This document shows positions 39,801-45,055 of a stretch of 64,000 nucleotides of DNA, one piece after another; position 1 is the first letter of the stretch; every line of letters starts with the position of its first letter. The translations under genes were made by a program, and so were the position numbers. The stretch covers positions 17,074,009-17,138,008 of the forward strand of contig JBBMOA010000002.1 in the NCBI GenBank assembly GCA_037954235.1, in the 5' to 3' direction. The stretch is from Aulostomus chinensis. Lineage: Eukaryota > Chordata > Actinopteri > Syngnathiformes > Aulostomidae. Below the pieces are notes generated by a model, which had not been told where the DNA came from, did not search any database, and saw only the letters and a program-made list of their open reading frames with translations.

Positions 39801-40925
39801 CCATTTTCTTCTATTCATAAATAGCCTGCTGTATGTCAGAGGTGGGGGACTGGAGTCACGTGATTGGACTGAGGTCAAACTGAAGTTGCAAATTTGAGGA
39901 CTCAAGACTTGCTTGACAAACTTCGACGAAGCATTGAATTTGACTGATTTGAGATCCTTGACTTGAGATGCGATTGAGACACATGACTTGAAAAGACAAG
40001 ACTTTTATCAAATATTTTCCTTTGTTGTTAGACATTTAGAAGTTAGTTTTTATTTTTGAAGCATGATTTGGTGGCAAAATTGATCAAGTTAAATGTGTGC
40101 AAATATGCGTATGTAGTAGGATGCACAAGACCAGCAATGAGCCAGAGGCTCAGATTGATGTTATATGTTATGCTGATGATGATTGCAGTATGAGGAAAAT
40201 GGAAGTATGCAGTGTCTACAGATCAAGAAAATCATTGACACAACATTCAAATTAGTCTAATGTACAGTACAGTGATGTACCTTTAACTAACTAGCTTTAA
40301 CTAACTCAAATGTTAGCAAGAAGGCTGTCTCATTTGTTTTATTTATGTTTAACTTGAGTCATCGTAAAAGACAATCAGGGGACTGAGGCAGAGCGCTGGA
40401 CTTGCTTGACCAGAGGGGACCTGACTTGACTTGATTCTCGCCACAGCAACTTGTCACTGGTATGTGTCTCACCTCTCTCTATCCATGTGGTTTGGTACAG
40501 ATACCGAGACTACCGTTACCCACCAGGCCACCAGAAGGAGTACACTCACACCATGCAGTTCTGGCACATCCTAGCAGCCAAAATGGCCTTCATCATTATC
40601 ATGGAGGTGAGACAAACACCTTTGATGTATGCTCACTCTATGTGATTTACATTTTGGAAAGTGATGTAAAAATAACCATGTGATCTTCATCCTCCCGCAG
40701 CATGTGGTCTTTGTGGTGAAGTTCTTTGTGGCGTGGATGATTCCAGACGTCCCGTCAGATGTGAAGGCACGGATTAAAAGAGAACGCTACCTGATTCAAG
40801 AGTACCTGCACAACTATGAAGTGGAGAAGCTCAAACTCCAGCTCAGTGCCAGTTTCATTACAGAGCCACACTCAGAGATAACGTTAACACCAGACAAGCA
40901 TGAAGTGCTGTCCGAGTGCCTGTAG
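17668..40925 (+). CDS. ano5: ano5, anoctamin-5 (TMEM16E), complete
   Basis: Twenty coding exons join in phase to 908 codons plus TAG (human ANO5 is 913 residues). Order: cytosolic N-terminal anoctamin dimerisation domain (about residues 60-260, with FFRDGLRRIDFVLSYVDD and KIHAPWDVL), then ten membrane segments starting at KIGIYFAWLGFYTEM (about 287), and a short cytosolic tail. The extracellular cysteine cluster MCPLC...C...LNSTC is intact; human Cys356, mutated in gnathodiaphyseal dysplasia, lies in this loop. The acidic residues of NNILEIRVDAW, which bind calcium in TMEM16 proteins, are present. The family comprises calcium-dependent scramblases and channels; ANO5 acts in muscle and bone membranes and its loss causes limb-girdle muscular dystrophy R12 in people. 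The first exon is the least certain part. slc17a6 follows 3.9 kb downstream on the same strand, the conserved vertebrate order. Fish paralogue a or b is not assigned. Confidence 0.95.
18115..18126. promoter_or_regulatory. CRE overlapping an E-box (TGACGTCACGTG)
   Basis: Perfect palindromic CRE fused to a perfect CACGTG E-box, 372 bases into ano5 intron 1. Binding is not shown; the pattern is that of CREB/ATF and USF/MYC-type factors. Confidence 0.4.
18787..19030 (+). mobile_element. Second tRNA-derived SINE (V-SINE-like)
   Basis: Head GGCATGGCTCAGAGGTAGAG (A-box) and TGCTGGTTCAATCC (B-box) differ from the other copies. The middle TGTCCAAGTATCCTTGATCA resembles the conserved central domain of V-SINEs. 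The 3' part shares GTCCAGGGTGAACCCC with the first family and includes a C run at 18994-19009. Confidence 0.6.
19243..19556 (+). mobile_element. tRNA-derived SINE, near full length
   Basis: GCGGCACAGTGGTGCC head (a stretch of the A-box missing), GGTTCC repeated three times in the B-box region, body with CCTCCCACAGTCCAAAGACA, and a GGATGGATGG tail. Nearly identical in its body to 35534-35925. Confidence 0.75.
20282..20377 (-). mobile_element. SINE head, minus orientation
   Basis: On the complement: GGGCCGCACCATGGTGCAGT then GGTTCCGGGTTCGAGTCC, a good B-box. It is joined at its 5' end to a (GAT)(AAT)n tract. Confidence 0.7.
20379..20470. repeat. (GAT)n(AAT)n microsatellite
   Basis: Four GAT-type units then about 27 AAT units, joined to the SINE head at 20377. 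Confidence 0.95.
20829..20868. repeat. (CA)n microsatellite
   Basis: About 20 CA units in ano5 intron 1. Confidence 0.9.
22325..22500 (+). repeat. Unclassified dispersed repeat, copy A
   Basis: Shares CTGTTTTGTTGCTGT, CTGTTGTTAGC versus CTGCTGTTAGC, CCATTAGCTT and GTGGATTACT blocks in the same order with 41894-42063, roughly three quarters identical by eye. Not coding; family unknown. Confidence 0.6.
23155..23182. repeat. (AT)n microsatellite
   Basis: About 14 AT units in ano5 intron 1. Confidence 0.9.
23779..23823 (+). CDS. Possible ano5 cassette exon (unconfirmed)
   Basis: A 45-base segment between TCTGTCTGTTCTTTAAAG and CAG|GTACGG is phase 1 to 1, so it would insert 15 residues (DGPAVLTAFRIDLHS) between coding exons 1 and 2 without a frameshift. 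It has no homology support and could be chance. Confidence 0.2.
23896..23970. repeat. (CT)n/(CTCA)n microsatellite
   Basis: CTCACTCACTCTCTCT-type repeat with CTCG interruptions; 73 bases downstream of the possible cassette exon. Confidence 0.9.
25823..25830. promoter_or_regulatory. CRE in ano5 intron 1
   Basis: Perfect TGACGTCA flanked by CAA and CCAAAAAGG. Confidence 0.3.
28082..28118. repeat. (CA)n microsatellite
   Basis: Interrupted CA repeat (CACACGAACAC) in ano5 intron 1. Confidence 0.85.
28971..29035 (+). CDS. ano5: ano5 coding exon 2
   Basis: Acceptor TGACTTGCAG and donor GAG|GTGAGA; phase 1 in, phase 0 out. It encodes a low-conservation cytosolic stretch (DENSGNGINSLSERATLPG) equivalent to the variable N-terminal linker of ANO5. 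Confidence 0.75.
29036..33030 (+). other. ano5 introns 2 and 3
   Basis: Apart from exon 3 at 30341-30448, nothing was recognised in this stretch on either strand; the open frames here lack any conserved motif. Confidence 0.55.
30341..30448 (+). CDS. ano5: ano5 coding exon 3
   Basis: 36 codons, phase 0 at both ends. It carries the family signature FFRDGLRRIDFVLSYVDD, the start of the anoctamin dimerisation domain. Donor CAG|GTGAGT. Confidence 0.95.
33031..33099 (+). CDS. ano5: ano5 coding exon 4
   Basis: 23 codons (ERRREFEANLEKVGLELETE...), phase 0 to 0, matching the ERR-EFE-NL-K-GLELE segment of mammalian ANO5. Acceptor CGTCCACAG, donor TTG|GTAAGA. Confidence 0.93.
33277..33561 (+). CDS. 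ano5: ano5 coding exon 5
   Basis: 95 codons, phase 0 to 0, from DSKDQKTYFLKIHAPWDVL to FPPSTRNRI. This is the core of the N-terminal dimerisation domain. Donor ATA|GTGAGT. Confidence 0.95.
33782..33809 (+). repeat. Poly(T) run before ano5 exon 6
   Basis: 28 consecutive T bases, ending 20 bases before the acceptor AG. Confidence 0.95.
33830..33949 (+). CDS. ano5: ano5 coding exon 6
   Basis: 40 codons, phase 0 to 0, VYYILARCAYYKEG ... AAFPLHD. A 28-base T run ends 20 bases upstream of its acceptor (GGTTACTAG). Confidence 0.95.
34530..34645 (+). CDS. ano5: ano5 coding exon 7
   Basis: CRYWKRARNAECESERYNLY through WARFLCFYKEQPLNLIR, phase 0 in, phase 2 out. The first residue is Cys where mammals have Gly (HDGQYWK). 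Donor AG|GTAGAG is slightly off consensus. Confidence 0.93.
34735..34869 (+). CDS. ano5: ano5 coding exon 8 (first membrane segment)
   Basis: KYYGEKIGIYFAWLGFYTEM followed by the rest of TM1 (FFAAVMGLICFTYGVL). The donor CGAG|GTTGGT is chosen over the GTAGGT four bases on because only it keeps phase and gives NISSKEICD with the next exon. Confidence 0.92.
35534..35925 (+). mobile_element. tRNA-derived SINE, full length, in ano5 intron 8
   Basis: Begins GGCAGCACGGTGGTGCAGTG, ends AAAATGGATGGATGGA. Contains the body shared with 19243-19556 and a C run interrupted by T and A near 35861-35882. Confidence 0.8.
36245..36350 (+). CDS. ano5: ano5 coding exon 9 (extracellular cysteine cluster)
   Basis: KEICDAAIGGTIVMCPLCDK then CSFWKLNSTCLSSW. 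The cysteine spacing matches human ANO5. Donor TGG|GTAAAA, phase 0 out. Confidence 0.93.
36517..36577 (+). CDS. ano5: ano5 coding exon 10
   Basis: SHLFDNEGTIFFAIFMGIW, start of TM2; phase 0 in, phase 1 out (TGG G|GTAAGT). Twenty codons plus one base. Confidence 0.93.
36910..37061 (+). CDS. ano5: ano5 coding exon 11
   Basis: VTLFLEFWKRRQARLEYEWD then VDFEEEQQQLQIRPEFE, the highly conserved end of TM2 and first cytosolic loop. Donor ACACAG|GTGCTC, phase 0 out. Confidence 0.95.
37150..37224 (+). CDS. ano5: ano5 coding exon 12
   Basis: 25 codons, EMEPYLPIPSKCARFCLSGA then TVLFW, entering TM3. Phase 0 to 0; acceptor ATCTTGCAG, donor TGG|GTAACA. Confidence 0.93.
37316..37541 (+). CDS. ano5: ano5 coding exon 13
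   Basis: Covers the rest of TM3 (ISLILACIIGVIAYRLAV) and the next membrane segment (ATSVTASCINFVIIMILNFF), including the Asn/Glu pair of LNFFYE. Phase 0 in, phase 1 out. Confidence 0.95.
37637..37815 (+). CDS. ano5: ano5 coding exon 14
   Basis: EIPKTHLEYENRLTMKMFLF then QFVNYYSSCFYVAFFKGKFVGYPG, a near-invariant ANO block. Phase 1 in, phase 0 out; donor GAG|GTGGGT. Confidence 0.95.
38131..38228 (+). CDS. ano5: ano5 coding exon 15
   Basis: CDPGGCLIELTTQLVIVMAG then KQLWGNIQEALLP. The acidic residue of CLIEL belongs to the calcium-binding membrane helix of the family. Donor CC|GTGAGT, phase 2 out. Confidence 0.95.
38229..38758 (+). other. ano5 intron 15
   Basis: 530 bp of non-coding sequence with no repeat or motif that I can name. 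Confidence 0.6.
38759..38889 (+). CDS. ano5: ano5 coding exon 16
   Basis: LMRNWWSSRGGRHHPE then YSRWEQDHVLQHFSQLGLFY, a cytosolic loop. SRGGRHHPEN differs from the arginine-rich mammalian version here. Phase 2 in, phase 1 out. Confidence 0.93.
39016..39111 (+). repeat. (CAT)n microsatellite before ano5 exon 17
   Basis: CATCATCAT with CACC and TTCA interruptions, ending just upstream of the exon 17 polypyrimidine tract (CTGTCTTTCCAG). Confidence 0.9.
39125..39330 (+). CDS. ano5: ano5 coding exon 17
   Basis: VIQFGFITLFVASFPLAPLL then NNILEIRVDAWKF, with the Glu and Asp calcium ligands, and the start of the next helix. A (CAT)n tract ends about 15 bases before the acceptor. Donor AAT|GTGAGT, phase 0 out. 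Confidence 0.95.
39459..39646 (+). CDS. ano5: ano5 coding exon 18
   Basis: AFIMAFTSDMIPRMVYLYAY then the extracellular loop with NNS-like and NST sequons (GYVSNSLSVYN, DNSTNTC). Phase 0 in, phase 2 out. Confidence 0.94.
39838..40445 (+). repeat. GACTTGA-rich dispersed repeat in ano5 intron 18
   Basis: The stretch alternates GACTTGA/GACTCAAG/TTGAGA motifs, a composition I associate with a common dispersed fish repeat, possibly a non-autonomous DNA transposon. It fills most of intron 18. A related stretch is at 9512-9962. Ends and terminal repeats are not established. Confidence 0.45.
40501..40606 (+). CDS. ano5: ano5 coding exon 19
   Basis: YRDYRYPPGHQKEYTHTMQF then WHILAAKMAFIIIME, entering the last membrane helix. 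Acceptor TTTGGTACAG, donor GAG|GTGAGA. Confidence 0.95.
40701..40925 (+). CDS. ano5: ano5 coding exon 20 (C-terminus)
   Basis: HVVFVVKFFVAWMIPDVPSD then a charged cytosolic tail ending in SECL and TAG; 74 codons plus stop. The tail is unlike mammals past the IKRE motif, as expected for a variable region. Confidence 0.95.
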   Translation, partial: HVVFVVKFFVAWMIPDVPSDVKARIKRERYLIQEYLHNYEVEKLKLQLSASFITEPHSEITLTPDKHEVLSECL

Positions 40926-41893
40926 CTTCAACTTCCCACATCTGACTAACCAAGCCAAGAAGTGTTGATGTTTTGTTTTATTTTTTTCCTGCTGACAATG
41001 TCTATATGCAAGGGCTTCTTTTCATGGGAACAAAACACTGTTATCGTTTCTTTTTGGATTGGCATAATCACCTGCCATGTTTTCCTATATTAGGATCTGT
41101 TACTACTTAGTCCTCCTCTTCCCAGTTGAGAAATAAGGCTTTGTATTATCTATACATTAGGAGGAAAAACTGCAATATATTTCATCAGCTTCTTAAGTGC
41201 ATGAAACATTTCTGTGCCATAGAAAATGAGCTTGAGGGTGTCGAGATTAAAAAAAAAATAATAGTGAAGAGCAAAAAGATTGTATCTGCAACTTGTAGTA
41301 CAATTGTAAGCGCGAAGCCTTCTATGTCTTTAACAAAATTGTATGTATGTGCTTTTTGAAGCTGTTGGGCTGAGACTGTGTAATTGGTGTAATTACCCTT
41401 TAGGTAATTGTATTCCCTGCATGTGAGCGCTCTGAGGAGGACAAAAGATGAAGGACTTTTAAGTCAAGCTATAAGTCAGCTGTGAAATTGTGGCTAAAAT
41501 CATGTCATTGTAGGGCTACGTGCTAATCATCACAATCTTTTCTGTCATTTAAAGTAATACTTCACCCAGCGTATTCTGCCTTTCAATTACTTACAAATAG
41601 GTACATGAGATCAAAAAAAAAGAATTTTTTTTTTCCCCCAACTGCTTTACTTTTTTTTGGATTCCAGAATTCAGAAAGAGCTAGCTGTGTAAATTTAGAT
41701 TGAAGCTAATCGAAGGATTACTAACACCAGCAAAAACACAAAAAAACGACCAAGAAATTTCAGTGAACAAATACTCAAGAGCATCATCTTCTTTATCTTG
41801 TTGTAAGCTTAGGAACGCACAAACACTTTGATTTGAGCTAAAAACACACTGAGACCAGTTGACGGTGGCGCTAGCTAGCTAGCTTGTTTTAAA

Positions 41894-42063
41894 CTCAAAT
41901 CAGTACTAGTGGATTACTGAGCATACAGCTGGGTAAAGAAGACCTGGATTATACCAGACGATGCGCTGGAGAGTATTTAAACTGACATTTTGGGCCAGTT
42001 TTGCTGTTTTGTTGCTGTGGCTGCTGTTAGCCATCAGTCACCATTAGCTTTAAGCTAAATATA
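41894..42063 (+). repeat. Unclassified dispersed repeat, copy B, in ano5 3' UTR
   Basis: Co-linear with 22325-22500, from CTCAAATCAG through GTGGATTACT, GGATTATAC, GAGAGTATTT, TTTTGTTGCTGTGGCTG to AAGCTAAA. It lies inside the mature 3' UTR if the distal poly(A) site is used. Confidence 0.6.
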
Positions 42064-42608
42064 CATTTTTTTTCTGGAGTCACAGAGAAGTAATGCAGGA
42101 GGGAAGAACATCTCTGTGAGCTCAAGACATCTATTTGATAGTATTAGGATGGCATAGTGAAGGGCAAAGTACTGCTTTACCTGTGGATGTACAATGTAAA
42201 CACACATGATTTAAAATTCATTACATATGAAACACTTAAAAAAAAAATCCAGATGTGCTTTGCTTTGATAGAACATTCATTGATCATTGAAGAACCTGGA
42301 AGCACCATAATGTTAAGATCCATTTATCTGTAGCTGGGCTATAAGAATGAGACTTATTTTGAGCAAAAAGGCTGTCAAAAATTGCATTTAAAACAAAGTA
42401 CCTCCATCATACTGCAGTAATAGTCTACTGTAACAATCAAAGCTGAGACCGAAGCTGCAGGCCTCTCTTCCAAACGTATCTCCAGCGTACTCTGGGACCA
42501 ATTATAACATTCCTACAATCCGAACAGACACAAAGAAGATGCTGGAAGATGTTTCTGTTTTAATACAATCAGTTTTGGTGTGAGAAAATTTTATTTGTGT
42601 AGCATAGA

Positions 42609-42614
42609 AATAAA
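42609..42614 (+). promoter_or_regulatory. ano5 possible proximal poly(A) signal
   Basis: AATAAA with GT-rich sequence about 25-45 bases downstream (ATTGTTGTAGTTTCC). It would give a 3' UTR about 0.9 kb shorter. Confidence 0.35.
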
Positions 42615-43529
42615 TGTCCTGGATGTTTGCAGATTTCACATTGTTGTAGTTTCCATGTATGTAAACGAGTGTAACGTTGATGTCAAGAATTTGCAGTAAG
42701 AAGGAAGCATTTTCACCCTGGTGGCTTGCTTCATGATGGAAGTGATTTAAAAAAAAAAAAAAAACGACAATGAGTTTGAGTCATGGAACTCTGTAGCTGG
42801 TACTGTGTTGATGTAGCCGGGCAGAAGATTTGTAACCTATTTAAATGGGTTTTAGTGCAATTGTTATTTGAACTGTGAGAGGTTTGTAGCTTAAACATTC
42901 ATGTTTACAGTTTTTTTCATAATCAGCTTTGTAACTGTTGTCATTTTCCTGGCGGTACCTACTAATTATAACCATCAAGCCGTGTTCAAACAGTTCAGGT
43001 ACATTTGATGTTATGAATGACTTTTTTTGTTGAGGGATCAGACAAGTAAAAACAAACTGCCACACAATAAGTTTAACATTTATCAGACCCCGTGTGTGTG
43101 TGTGTGTTTTTTTTAATCTTCTATACCTTAAAATTACATTTGTATTGAAACATGTTTGTGATTATGTGAAATTAAATATATCAATCGTCAAAAATGTAAG
43201 CTTGACTCGCTCCAATCTCAGGACTAAACATCTCTGAATGTTGAGCATTTGTGCCTGGGTCCAGATGTTCATGAGGTCCGTGCATGATCCTGCAAGGTGC
43301 ATGATCTATTTTCCAAAAAAATAAAAAAGATTTAAATGCCTTAAATATCTTTATTTACCTTTTTCCTCTGATGCTTTGTACTGAATTTTTTTTTTTTAAC
43401 CAGCTTCCAAAACCAAATTAACATCAGTCATTGCTGCTATTAGAGATTGAAAAATCGCGTGCTGGATGTGCATGAGTTGTGTTTCTGTACATATTTTGCT
43501 AGTTACATTCAAACGTCACTTTAGTTTAC

Positions 43530-43539
43530 AATAAATAAA
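43530..43539 (+). promoter_or_regulatory. ano5 distal poly(A) signal (overlapping AATAAA pair)
   Basis: AATAAATAAA gives two overlapping AATAAA hexamers, followed about 30 bases on by a T/GT-rich downstream element. Most likely the main cleavage signal of ano5. Confidence 0.6.
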
Positions 43540-43555
43540 GAAGTAACTGTATCCA

Positions 43556-43699
43556 TGGCTTTCTATTCTATTTGTTATTAGTTGTTGCATGACCACCAGG
43601 TGGTGCTCAATACCCACGAATGACAAGAAAGACGCTGGTCATGTTCTCCAACATTTGTTGTCTTTAAATCACACGTTTAAAAATATGACTCAATTACAA

Positions 43700-43762
<63 letters not shown>

Positions 43763-44220
43763 CAGTTGGTTACCAGGGAAACCGTTAACATGATAATCCC
43801 ATTTCCTATAATAATTAAAAAGATTTTTTCGGGGAAAAAATGAGAAAGAAACAAATCCAAAATGTGTGCGTGCTTCTGTAGGGTGAAGTGGTTGTGAGGG
43901 GGATGAAAATGTGGGGGACCCATGAATTATTGATGGATTCCTACGTTGAGGAGAGGACGTTGGAGGGAAGCGCCACTCCCGCTCATCTGGTTTCCATAGC
44001 ACCGCCTTCGGGAGCTACATCTTCAATATAGGGGGTTATTGTCCTTGTGTGATTTTGTTTTTGTTTTTTGTTTTTTTGCTTTCAATCATGAAATAACAAT
44101 AAAATATACTTCATAAATCATACATTCCCACCCGTTGAGGTATTGATTGCACTTTACATTTGAATAAATTCCTCTCCTCTTCATGTAAAGGTTTGAGGTA
44201 TAAGTGAGGGGAAATACTGG
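43556..44220. other. ano5-slc17a6 intergenic region
   Basis: Only about 0.7 kb separates the inferred ano5 cleavage region from the inferred slc17a6 promoter. It contains (ATT)n at 43701-43762 and otherwise nothing recognisable. Confidence 0.5.
43701..43762. repeat. (ATT)n microsatellite
   Basis: About 20 uninterrupted ATT units just past the ano5 poly(A) region. Confidence 0.95.
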
Positions 44221-44228
44221 TATAAATA
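44221..44228 (+). promoter_or_regulatory. slc17a6 candidate TATA box
   Basis: TATAAATA lies 581 bp upstream of the VGLUT2 start codon, at the left edge of a GC-rich stretch. A TSS about 30 bases downstream, near 44252, would leave a leader of about 0.55 kb. This is sequence-based only. Confidence 0.45.
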
Positions 44229-44290
44229 CATGGAGAAGGTGGATTTGGCCTCGCTGTGCGCTGAGCAGCTGGCCGGATGCGGGACTCGGA

Positions 44291-44317
44291 GCTGCTGTCG
44301 CTGACCTCGGTGCTGAA
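44291..44317 (-). promoter_or_regulatory. REST/NRSF site (RE1), expanded spacing, candidate
   Basis: On the minus strand the sequence reads TTCAGCACC, eight bases, then CGACAGCAGC. The left half-site is perfect and the right half keeps the GACAGC core with three mismatches to GGACAGCGCC. The centre-to-centre spacing is about 17 instead of 11, within the expanded class known for REST. It sits about 65 bp after the predicted TSS, fitting repression of a neuronal gene in non-neuronal cells. Confidence 0.45.
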
Positions 44318-44518
44318 CACGACGTCAGACCAACCTGCGCTCACCACAGGAGACACCATAACCTCACTCCCTCTTTGATTTACCGGGGCAACTCCAAACA
44401 CCCACTTCTGCTCTCCAAATTATCTCTTTTGTAATATATCCGTTTTTTCTCTCTCGTGCGGATCTCTCTGCGACGCCGGCTATCAATTCCTCTCTTTTTT
44501 TCTTTTTTTTTTTTGGCG

Positions 44519-44596
44519 ATGATGGCACTCGGCGCGGCGACAGTGCGCCAGGCAGGAGAGGAGTCGGTGGTGGAGGAAGGCGCGCAGGTCGTTTGA
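44519..44596 (+). CDS. Upstream ORF in slc17a6 leader (25 codons)
   Basis: ATGATGGCACTC starts a 25-codon frame (MMALGAATVRQAGEESVVEE and five more) ending in TGA, 212 bp before the VGLUT2 ATG. It has no recognised homologue. If the leader is transcribed as predicted, it would dampen VGLUT2 translation; this is an inference. Confidence 0.3.
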   Translation: MMALGAATVRQAGEESVVEEGAQVV

Positions 44597-44751
44597 TTTC
44601 CCTTTCACCAGAGGGTGTTTTCGCTTTAGCACTTTCACTGTGAAAACTAGAGCCGTCAGGTGGATCGTCGCTTCTCTGGACTCATTTAAACCCTAACTTG
44701 GCTGGTTATTTTTCCGCGTCACCGCTGCGGTCGGCTATCCTGCGCTTTAAC

Positions 44752-44769
44752 ATGACGAACACGCAGTAA
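44752..44769 (+). CDS. Minimal upstream ORF in slc17a6 leader (MTNTQ)
   Basis: Five codons then TAA, ending 39 bases before the main start codon. It has A at -3 (TTTAACATGA), so it could be initiated. Confidence 0.3.
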   Translation: MTNTQ

Positions 44770-44808
44770 ATAATACTGAGTAAACAGGCCTGAAAACACC
44801 AACTGGAT

Positions 44809-44882
44809 ATGGAGTCCGTGAAGATGAAAGCAGCGGCGGGGGTGAAGGAATTTGCGGGGAAGACCCTGGGCCACATGTACAG
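44809..44882 (+). CDS. slc17a6: slc17a6 coding exon 1
   Basis: MESVKMKAAAGVKEFAGKTL then GHMYR; donor AG|GTAAGG, phase 2 out. The start matches the mammalian MESVK start, so no other ATG is needed. Confidence 0.95.
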
Positions 44883-45021
44883 GTAAGGGCCGATATTTGG
44901 GAGGGGATTTCTGGATGTTATTGGCATTTTAGCAGCTGCTGGCGAGAGTTTTTACAACTTACTGGGATCTGTAGTCACGCCTCTAAAAGTGAGAATTATG
45001 CAATCAAACTTGCGCGCGCGC

Positions 45022-45055
<34 letters not shown>

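Larger units (their letters stand above)
40926..43555 (+). other. ano5 3' UTR
   Basis: About 2.6 kb after the stop codon with AATAAA signals at 42609-42614 and, better placed, at 43530-43539. The stretch includes a dispersed-repeat copy at 41894-42063. The UTR end is inferred from the signal and the GT-rich sequence just downstream (TTTGTTATTAGTTGTTG). Confidence 0.6.
44252..44808 (+). other. slc17a6 5' leader (inferred)
   Basis: GC-rich, with a long pyrimidine run at 44490-44514 and two upstream ORFs. Whether this leader is unspliced is unknown; the pyrimidine run followed by GGCGATG could also be part of a splice acceptor. Confidence 0.4.
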
